Source of the DNA: Bacteroidota bacterium
GTDB lineage: Bacteria; Bacteroidota; Bacteroidia; Bacteroidales; VadinHA17
Assembly (NCBI GenBank): GCA_015222065.1
Contig: JADFUQ010000140.1
Coordinates: 1-13,375, forward strand
Length of the DNA stretch: 13,375 nucleotides
Reading direction: 5' to 3'
A program made the translations under genes and the position numbers. Of the stretch, positions 7,977-13,375 are shown piece by piece. The notes beneath the pieces are model-generated. The model was not told the origin of the DNA, ran no database searches, and worked only from the letters and a program-made list of their open reading frames with translations. Within the stretch, counting starts at the first letter, position 1. Every line of letters starts with the position of its first letter.

Positions 7977-7984
7977 TACATTTG
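7977..7984 (+). promoter_or_regulatory. Candidate -7 element (TACATTTG) for the PiT gene
   Basis: TACATTTG is a perfect TAnnTTTG match on the plus strand, 32 bp after the PHO-box-like array. No TTTG is found at the -33 position, which would suit an activator-dependent promoter. If used, the mRNA leader would be about 330 nt and would contain the whole repeat block. Confidence 0.45.
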
Positions 7985-8015
7985 TTCAGAAATTTTTTAA
8001 GGTTCATCCGGAAAG

Positions 8016-8264
8016 GGAAGAATGGAAAGATGGAAGAATGGAAGAGTGGAAGAATGGAAAAAAAAGAATTGTATGTAGTGTTAAAAGAGTTACGGGTTTC
8101 GGGGTACGACTTATGTGTTAAGAGGGTGTCCCCTAGAACTTTGAACTTTGAACCTTGAACTTTGAACTCTTTATAACAATGGAAGAATGGGAAGAAAAAA
8201 CATTAATAAAGGGTTTAAACTCATGGTCCATTATGCTAATATTCCAACATTCCAGTGTTCCAAA
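8016..8264. repeat. Composite block of short tandem repeats (8-bp GGAAGAAT, 7-bp GAACTTT, 8-bp ATTCCAAC types)
   Basis: Five adjacent 8-mers of the GGAAGAAT type fill 8016-8055. A GTTACGGGTTTCGGGGTACG-like stretch follows at 8090-8109, preceded by AAAAGAGTTACG (8083-8094, also found at 3097-3108). Five 7-mers of the GAACTTT type fill 8136-8170: three perfect, one GAACCTT and one GAACTCT. One more GGAAGAAT lies at 8181. Three 8-mers of the ATTCCAAC type (ATTCCAAC, ATTCCAGT, GTTCCAAA) fill 8241-8264. Non-coding. Confidence 0.85.
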
Positions 8265-8319
8265 ATAACATACATTATCCTGAAGAACCCTATTTAAAAT
8301 ATCTAAAGGTAAAACACCC

Positions 8320-10575
8320 ATGGAATCCTTCTATATTTTTATTGTTGTTATTCTTTTTGCCCTGGCGATTTCTGATCTCATTGTTGGTGTTAGTAATGAC
8401 GCTGTAAACTTTTTAAATTCGGCTTTTGGCTCAAAAGTTGCCTCTATCAGGGTAATTATGATTGTTGCATCAATTGGTATTCTTGTCGGAACAACCTTCT
8501 CCAGCGGGATGATGGAAATTGCCCGGAAAGGAATTATGAATCCTGATCAGTTTTTCTTTAAAGAAATTATGATCATTTTTATTTCGGTTATGCTGACAGA
8601 CATTATTCTTCTTGATCTGTTCAATACTTTTGGGTTACCCACTTCAACAACAGTTTCCATAGTCTTTGAGCTTTTAGGTGCTTCCGTTGGAATAGCTATT
8701 ATCAAAATAACCAACTCACCTGAAGGCGGGGATCTTGATACATATATCAACACGGGAAAAGCACTTGCAATAATTTTCGGCATATTATTATCAGTAGTTA
8801 TTGCATTTTCCTTTGGTGCTCTTATTCAATATCTGGTAAGAGTTGTGTTTTCCTTTGATTATAAAAAATATTTGAAGTATTTCGGTTCTGTATGGGGCGG
8901 ACTGGCTATTACAGCAATAACTTATTTTATGCTTATTAAAGGAGCAAAAGGTTCTTCGTTTATTTCTCCGGAACAAATGATATGGATAAAAGCTAATTCC
9001 TTCTCCATTATCCTTTTAAGTTTTATTGGATGGACATTATTACTTCAATTAGTATTATGGTTATTTAAGATCAATGTTTTAAAATTTATTGTGCTTGTAG
9101 GAACATTTTCCTTAGCCATGGCATTTGCCGGGAACGATCTGGTTAATTTTATTGGTGTTCCTCTTGCTGGTTTTGAGTCGTTTAAAACCTTTACTGCTGC
9201 AAGTGGTGCTGATCCCGCCACTTTCTTAATGGATTCATTGACAACTGCAGTAAAAACTCCAACTTCTCTCCTGTTAATAGCAGGGATTATCATGGCTATC
9301 ACCTTATGGATATCAAAGAAAGCAAGGTCGGTTACAAAGACTGAGATTGATCTTGGTCGTCAAGGTGAGGGCACTGAAAGATTTGAATCTTCACTTCTCG
9401 CGCGCGCAATTGTCAGGAGCACATTATCTTTTAGTAAATATGTCAGCATAGTTGTACCTGTACGTATTCAAATTGCGGTAAGAAAGAGATTTGACCGGAC
9501 TTCATATAATAAACTTAAAAGTGAGGAATCTATCTCGTTTGATCTGGTCAGAGCATCAGTTAACCTTGTTGTGGCAAGTATATTAATTGCTTTTGGCACA
9601 TCACTTAAGTTGCCTTTATCCACAACTTATGTAACATTTATGGTAGCTATGGGGACCTCGCTTGCTGATGGTGCCTGGGGCAGGGAAAGTGCCGTCTACC
9701 GGATATCCGGTGTAATCACAGTAATAACCGGCTGGTTTTTCACTGCACTTAGCGCATTTACAGTTGCATTCTGTATAGCAATTATTATTCACTGGACAGG
9801 TTTACCAGGAATTCTGATCCTGATCGCTCTTGCTGTTTTTCTCGTTATCCGGACCCATGCTTTTCACAATAAAAAAGTAAAAGTAGAAGAAAAGGAAAAA
9901 GAAGAGAGAGAAAAAATCAAGGTACTGGACAGGAAGAATGTGCTTGAAATCTCAAGACAGAACGTAACATCAACCCTCATATCAGTTTCCAAGCTCTATT
10001 ATCTGAGTATAACAGGGCTATTGAATGAGGACAGGAAATTACTTAAGCATAATTTGAAAGATATAAAGAAACTTAATCAAGAGGTTAAGAGTCATAAGGA
10101 CAACGTATATTCCACTATCAAACTTCTTGATGAAGAGTCATCGGATACTGGACCATTTTATGTCCAGGTACTGGATTATCTCAGGGAAGCGGCTCACTGT
10201 CTTACATACCTGACTGATCCTATTTTCAACCACATTGATAATAATCACCCTCGCCTGAGAACTGTTCAAAGGAATTATCTGAATAATCTGAATGAAGATA
10301 TTTCAAGTTTTTTCAATCTGGTTCTGAATACTGTTAAGAAAGATAAGTTTGAAGATTTGGAGGAGATTATTGATAAGCAGCAATCAATACTTGAACAACT
10401 TGACAAATTACAAAAGAAACAGGTAAAAATGATCAAACGTGAAGAAGCAGGGACAAAAAACAGTCTGTTATTCTTCAATACTATATCAGAAACAAAAAGC
10501 CTGTTTCTTAATACAGTAAATATCATTAAATCTCAGAGGGATTTTGTGATCCACAATAAGAATAATAGTAAGTAA
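8320..10575 (+). CDS. PiT-family inorganic phosphate transporter with C-terminal PhoU-like domain
   Basis: Inner-membrane low-affinity phosphate (metal-phosphate) carrier of the PiT family. Both inverted half-signatures are present: GVSNDAVNFLNSAFG at 23-37 with GLPTSTTVS at 105-113, and AGNDLVNF at 270-277 with LPLSTTYVT at 431-439. About ten or more hydrophobic segments lie between residue 4 and about 512. After a charged Lys/Glu linker (about 517-535), residues about 540-751 are soluble, helical and charged, resembling PhoU/DUF47, the protein normally encoded beside PiT as a separate regulator; here it is fused. Bacterial PiT alone is about 400-500 aa, so the 751-aa length fits the fusion. 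It follows a PHO-box-like array and converges on the PhoB-like regulator gene, implying phosphate control. The ATG at 8320 starts just before the first membrane segment. Confidence 0.92.
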   Translation: MESFYIFIVVILFALAISDLIVGVSNDAVNFLNSAFGSKVASIRVIMIVASIGILVGTTFSSGMMEIARKGIMNPDQFFFKEIMIIFISVMLTDIILLDLFNTFGLPTSTTVSIVFELLGASVGIAIIKITNSPEGGDLDTYINTGKALAIIFGILLSVVIAFSFGALIQYLVRVVFSFDYKKYLKYFGSVWGGLAITAITYFMLIKGAKGSSFISPEQMIWIKANSFSIILLSFIGWTLLLQLVLWLFKINVLKFIVLVGTFSLAMAFAGNDLVNFIGVPLAGFESFKTFTAASGADPATFLMDSLTTAVKTPTSLLLIAGIIMAITLWISKKARSVTKTEIDLGRQGEGTERFESSLLARAIVRSTLSFSKYVSIVVPVRIQIAVRKRFDRTSYNKLKSEESISFDLVRASVNLVVASILIAFGTSLKLPLSTTYVTFMVAMGTSLADGAWGRESAVYRISGVITVITGWFFTALSAFTVAFCIAIIIHWTGLPGILILIALAVFLVIRTHAFHNKKVKVEEKEKEEREKIKVLDRKNVLEISRQNVTSTLISVSKLYYLSITGLLNEDRKLLKHNLKDIKKLNQEVKSHKDNVYSTIKLLDEESSDTGPFYVQVLDYLREAAHCLTYLTDPIFNHIDNNHPRLRTVQRNYLNNLNEDISSFFNLVLNTVKKDKFEDLEEIIDKQQSILEQLDKLQKKQVKMIKREEAGTKNSLLFFNTISETKSLFLNTVNIIKSQRDFVIHNKNNSK

Positions 10576-10580
10576 GTTAA

Positions 10581-10615
10581 ACTGGTTACTGGTTACTGGT
10601 TACTGGTTACTGGTT
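10581..10615. repeat. Perfect 7-bp tandem repeat, (ACTGGTT)5
   Basis: Five exact copies of ACTGGTT at 10581, 10588, 10595, 10602 and 10609, followed by a decayed copy (ATGAGTT, 10616-10622). The array begins 6 bp after the PiT stop codon and ends 27 bp before the response-regulator stop codon, filling the gap between these convergent genes. No terminator hairpin is visible there. Confidence 0.95.
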
Positions 10616-10642
10616 ATGAGTTATAATTGCTCTTTGCTCCCA

Positions 10643-11344
10643 TCAACTAACATACTTGTAACCAACTCCTTTAACTGTTTGAATATGTTTTTCTCCTATC
10701 TTTTCTCTTAATTTCCGAATATGCACATCAATTGTTCTGTCACCTACTATAACATCATCGCCCCATATTTTACTAAAAATTTCATTACGGGAAAAGACCC
10801 TTTCAGGACTTGAGATAAGTAAAGCCAATAATTCAAATTCTTTTTTTGGAAGGGATAATTTTTTCCCCTTTTTTATCACGATATATTTCTCACGATCCAG
10901 TATTATATCATCTTGTTCAATTATCATGCTTTCTTGTTTCTCAGCACTATTATTTGCCCGATCCCTCCTCCTTATTAATGCTTTAATCCTTGATATCAGC
11001 ACTTTAGGCTTAATAGGCTTAACTATATAATCATCTCCCCCGGCATCAAATCCGGCGATCTGCGAATAATCTTCGCCCCGGGCAGTTAAAAACACAATAA
11101 TTGTATTGTCCAGTTCCCTGATCTTTCGTAGCTCCTCACAGGTTTCCATACCATCCATCCGGGGCATCATTACATCAAGAAGAACAAGGTCAGGGATAGA
11201 ATTTTTAGCTTTGGATATACCTTCAATACCGTTATTGGCAACATTAACCACAAACCCTTCATTTCTAAGGTTATATGAAATAAATTCAAGGATATCAAGT
11301 TCGTCATCAACTATTAGAATTTTATTTTTTTTATTCTCTTCCAT
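10643..11344 (-). CDS. OmpR/PhoB-family response regulator
   Basis: Two-component transcription factor. The receiver domain (about 8-122) has the acidic pair D13-D14, phospho-acceptor D57 in LVLLDVMMPRMDG, switch T87 in FLTARGE and K109 in DDYIVKP. The C-terminal winged-helix DNA-binding domain (about 137-232) ends with GDRTIDVHIRKLREKIG and TVKGVGYKYVS, as in PhoB/OmpR. At 233 aa it is complete. It lies between a phosphate transporter and a lipoprotein gene, both preceded by 11-bp direct repeats of PHO-box geometry, so a PhoB role is likely, but sequence alone cannot separate PhoB from other OmpR-family members. No histidine kinase gene is adjacent: the gene on each side points the wrong way for an operon. 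It may control itself through the array at 11443-11481 in the shared divergent region. Confidence 0.92.
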   Translation of the reverse strand: MEENKKNKILIVDDELDILEFISYNLRNEGFVVNVANNGIEGISKAKNSIPDLVLLDVMMPRMDGMETCEELRKIRELDNTIIVFLTARGEDYSQIAGFDAGGDDYIVKPIKPKVLISRIKALIRRRDRANNSAEKQESMIIEQDDIILDREKYIVIKKGKKLSLPKKEFELLALLISSPERVFSRNEIFSKIWGDDVIVGDRTIDVHIRKLREKIGEKHIQTVKGVGYKYVS

Positions 11345-11442
11345 ACTAAGAAATTCAATAAATTAAGGTGCATTAAATATATGATAAAATCTTTAAGCCA
11401 GTATTAAATAAATATGAAAAGTTCCTGAAAACAGGCAGGAAA

Positions 11443-11481
11443 TTAACAAATCCTTAAACTGCTCTTAATCCGCAAATAATC
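11443..11481 (+). promoter_or_regulatory. Putative PHO box (11-bp direct-repeat array) between regulator and lipoprotein genes
   Basis: Hexamers TTAACA (11443), TTAAAC (11454) and TTAATC (11465) are spaced exactly 11 bp, with a weaker fourth copy ATAATC at 11476. Spacing and core are the same as in the array before the PiT gene (7917-7944). A possible -7 element, TATTTCGA, lies at 11492-11499 toward the lipoprotein gene, but it matches TAnnTTTG poorly. The array sits in the 207-bp region shared by the divergent response-regulator and lipoprotein genes. Confidence 0.5.
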
Positions 11482-11551
11482 TTAATTGATTTATTTCGAT
11501 GCAACGTATAAAAGCGGTTCTATAAATTTCTAAACAAAATGAAAAAAAATC

Positions 11552-13276
11552 ATGAAAAAAATCAAATTAAGAATTGTGAAAAAAAATTACCTGTATTTCA
11601 TGGCTATTGCAGGTCTTTTCGTAGCATTTATTGGATGTGAAAAAGAGGAATCAACATTTAAAGCTCCTGAAATTACCTTTATTCCTAACCAAAATACATG
11701 TGAACAGCAAGAAGGAGCTGAGGTTGCGTTTGTAGTAAACCTTTATGCTGAAGCCGGATTAAAATTACTTGATGTAACGAAGGATGGAAATATTTTTACT
11801 TCGAAGACCTGTCAAAAAGATGAAAACAATTTGCTATATGACTTTTCATATATAGTAGAGAATTCTTATGATGAAGGAGACAATATCGTGTTCAACTTTA
11901 AATTAACTGATCAGGCAAATAAAACCGTTGCACAAAATTACACAATAACAGTAGCAGAAGAACCCATGATAACTAAAACAATCGGGGATAAAAATTCCGC
12001 TGGTACAGGAACTGTTACCTGGTCTAAAGATACAATATATATTCTTGATGGATTTGTTTATGTTAATAATGGTCAAACTCTTACTATTGAAGCCGGAACT
12101 ATCATTAAAGGCAAACCCGGACAAGCAGAAAACGCCAGTGCTTTGGTGGTTGCCCGTGGTGGCAAGATCATCGCCGATGGTACTAAAGATAAACCTGTTA
12201 TTTTCACTTCCACTAACGACCCGGTAAGATGGAAAAAAAATATACTTGTAAACCAAACCGAACTTGATCCTACACTTAGTGCACAGTGGGGCGGTTTATT
12301 GATACTGGGTAACGCCCAATTAAATACCGTTCCTGCAGAACAACAGATGGAAGGTATTCCGCTTTCTGAAACCCGTGGTTTATTTGGAGGCAGCAATGAC
12401 TCTGACAATTCCGGCATCCTGCGTTATATTTCCATACGACATGGAGGATCTCTGATCGGTGCCGATAATGAGATTAACGGAGTTTCCTTTGGTGGAGTTG
12501 GAAACGGAACAACCATTGAATATGTAGAAGTATTTGGTAATCTTGACGATGGTTTCGAGTTCTGGGGCGGTGATGCTACTTATAAATATCTGCTATCTGC
12601 CTATAACAAAGATGATTCCTATGATTATGACACTGGATTCCGCGGCAAAGGTCAATTCTGGTGCGCTATCCAGGATCCCGCTGAAGGGGATGAACTCGGA
12701 GAGCTTGACGGAGCAGATAATCCCGAGGATGGCACTCCCTATGCAACACCTGAAATTTACAATGCAACCCTTATCGGGGCAGGTGTTAATGGTTCAGCCG
12801 TCCTGAAAATGCGAAGAAATGCCGGTGGATTCTGGTATAATTCCATCTTCGTCAACCAGAAAAAAGGAATCGAGATCGAATTTAATGCAGATAAGACTGA
12901 AACTACCTACGACCGGCTTTTTGACGGTGACCTGGATGTGGATTTCAATATGTTCTACAATATCACTGCCGGTAACACAGCTGAAGATATCTATTACATA
13001 GCCCTGAAAGGTAATTATACAGCGGATGATTCAGCCAGGGTTAATGATTACCTGTACAACACCTATGTGCCTGGATTAACCAACCAGTATGATGTTGATC
13101 CTGAGATCGATAATAATAACACGGTACCTGGAATAAACGTTGACTTTGGTGCCTTGAAAACTTATCCTGCCTGGTCTGACAATGCTACATTTAAGGGTGC
13201 TTTCGATCCTAATGGTGAAAATTGGACCGAAGGCTGGACCCTGTATGATGCAGCTAAAAAAGCCGGTTTGCTATAA
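11552..13276 (+). CDS. Predicted surface lipoprotein with right-handed beta-helix domain, function unknown
   Basis: A 574-aa exported lipoprotein. A basic N-terminus and hydrophobic stretch end in lipobox AFIGC (C29), followed by EKEES, an acidic run like the Bacteroidota signal that sends lipoproteins to the cell surface. Residues about 35-135 look like an Ig-like beta domain with two cysteines (possible disulfide). From M139 the protein resembles a widespread Bacteroidota family of unknown role. It begins with TIYILDGFVYVNNGQTLTIE and GTIIKG, then has GGKIIADGTKDKPVIFTS, WGGLLILGNAQLN, SGILRYISIRHGG, NGTTIEYVEVFGN, DDGFEFWGGD (about 332-341) and GFRGKGQFW. These repeated strand-turn units suggest a parallel beta-helix, rich in Asp/Asn/Gly turns that could bind calcium. 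The conserved-looking end is FKGAFDPNGENWTEGW. No T9SS sorting domain is seen. An ATG at 11539 is out of frame, so 11552 is the start. It follows a PHO-box-like array. Confidence 0.85.
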   Translation: MKKIKLRIVKKNYLYFMAIAGLFVAFIGCEKEESTFKAPEITFIPNQNTCEQQEGAEVAFVVNLYAEAGLKLLDVTKDGNIFTSKTCQKDENNLLYDFSYIVENSYDEGDNIVFNFKLTDQANKTVAQNYTITVAEEPMITKTIGDKNSAGTGTVTWSKDTIYILDGFVYVNNGQTLTIEAGTIIKGKPGQAENASALVVARGGKIIADGTKDKPVIFTSTNDPVRWKKNILVNQTELDPTLSAQWGGLLILGNAQLNTVPAEQQMEGIPLSETRGLFGGSNDSDNSGILRYISIRHGGSLIGADNEINGVSFGGVGNGTTIEYVEVFGNLDDGFEFWGGDATYKYLLSAYNKDDSYDYDTGFRGKGQFWCAIQDPAEGDELGELDGADNPEDGTPYATPEIYNATLIGAGVNGSAVLKMRRNAGGFWYNSIFVNQKKGIEIEFNADKTETTYDRLFDGDLDVDFNMFYNITAGNTAEDIYYIALKGNYTADDSARVNDYLYNTYVPGLTNQYDVDPEIDNNNTVPGINVDFGALKTYPAWSDNATFKGAFDPNGENWTEGWTLYDAAKKAGLL

Positions 13277-13313
13277 TATTCAATCACTATATATATTCAC
13301 TATATATTCAATC

Positions 13314-13354
13314 CGGAGGCTGGCAATGTATATGCATCATCAGCCTCCGCTTTT
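13314..13354 (+). terminator. Rho-independent terminator of the beta-helix lipoprotein gene
   Basis: A perfect 9-bp GC-rich stem, CGGAGGCTG (13314-13322) and CAGCCTCCG (13341-13349), with an 18-nt loop is followed by CTTTTGTT. It lies 38 bp after the stop codon, so the lipoprotein gene is probably transcribed alone. The short spacer before it contains two copies of CACTATATAT(AT)TTCA-like sequence. Confidence 0.85.
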
Positions 13355-13375
13355 GTTCAATATAATCGGGAAAAA

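Larger units (their letters stand above)
7787..8319. other. 533-bp divergent intergenic region between ggt and the PiT gene
   Basis: No real gene lies here. A 62-codon minus-strand frame covering 8133-8321 is only the translation of repeats. From left to right the region holds the ggt promoter (7813-7844), a PHO-box-like array (7917-7944), a TACATTTG element pointing to the PiT gene (7977-7984), and then about 250 bp of several different short tandem repeats (8016-8264). The last 55 bp before the PiT ATG are AT-rich and unremarkable. Confidence 0.7.

Noticed and set aside
8016..8264. Remnant of an insertion sequence
   Set aside because: There are no terminal inverted repeats, target duplications or transposase fragments; the block consists only of short tandem units.
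8265..8319. Riboswitch or other structured leader directly before the PiT gene
   Set aside because: No stable hairpin or recognisable aptamer pattern is visible in the final AT-rich stretch.
8133..8321. A 62-codon minus-strand open frame next to the PiT start
   Set aside because: Its C-terminal half is only a translation of the GAACTTT repeats (giving SSKFKVQSSKF) and the start part of the ATTCCAAC repeats; there is no domain or promoter.
10581..10615. CRISPR array
   Set aside because: Repeats are only 7 bp, directly adjacent and without unique spacers; there are no cas genes.
11374..11381. TATATTTA on the minus strand as the -7 promoter element of the response-regulator gene
   Set aside because: It lacks the final G of TAnnTTTG and there is no TTTG about 19 bp before it, so it is too weak to annotate.
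11539..11541. Alternative ATG start for the lipoprotein gene
   Set aside because: It is out of frame with the signal peptide; the frame from 11552 gives a proper lipobox.
11903..12417. Overlapping minus-strand open frames inside the lipoprotein gene
   Set aside because: They are shadows of a clear coding gene on the plus strand with a recognisable protein; no start context or homology.

Overview
The window is AT-rich bacterial DNA that reads as chromosome of a Bacteroidota (Bacteroidetes) member, probably in the Bacteroidales/Marinilabiliales range. Three things support this. Start codons lack Shine-Dalgarno sites, and there are promoter elements of the Bacteroidota form TAnnTTTG. Two genes encode lipoproteins, one with an acidic stretch right after the lipobox Cys, like the Bacteroidota surface-export signal. 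The intergenic spaces hold degenerate 7-8 bp tandem repeats of the kind often seen in these genomes. No tRNA, rRNA, CRISPR array, transposase or phage gene was seen.

Layout. (1) 30-2975 (+): a 981-aa FAD/Fe-S oxidoreductase of the GlcD/YdiJ type. It converges on (2) a minus-strand pair with an 11-nt overlap, a PlsC-like acyltransferase (3876-4433) followed by a YafV-type omega-amidase (3104-3886). (3) 4501-5658 (-): an unrecognised membrane-anchored protein with its own terminator. (4) 5659-6094: a 436-bp gap with no gene, containing repeats. (5) 6095-7786 (-): a lipoprotein gamma-glutamyltransferase with a clear promoter. (6) 7787-8319: a 533-bp divergent intergenic region holding the ggt promoter, a PHO-box-like array and a block of short tandem repeats. 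(7) 8320-10575 (+): a PiT-family phosphate transporter fused to a PhoU-like helical domain. (8) 10643-11344 (-): a PhoB/OmpR-type response regulator. (9) 11552-13276 (+): a lipoprotein with a predicted right-handed beta-helix, followed by a strong terminator.

How it fits together. The right-hand half looks like a small phosphate-response locus. Before both the PiT gene and the beta-helix lipoprotein gene there is a direct-repeat array, TTAA(A/C/T)N spaced exactly 11 bp, the geometry of PhoB/PhoP boxes, and a PhoB-like regulator lies between the two genes. No histidine kinase is present in the window. The lipoprotein, of unknown function, is therefore a candidate surface component of the phosphate-starvation response. 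This is the most interesting hypothesis here and it is an inference.

The left-hand genes are metabolic. The oxidoreductase (D-2-hydroxyacid to 2-oxoacid), the omega-amidase (2-oxoglutaramate to 2-oxoglutarate) and GGT (glutathione to glutamate) loosely share 2-oxoglutarate/glutamate chemistry, but they are not one operon.
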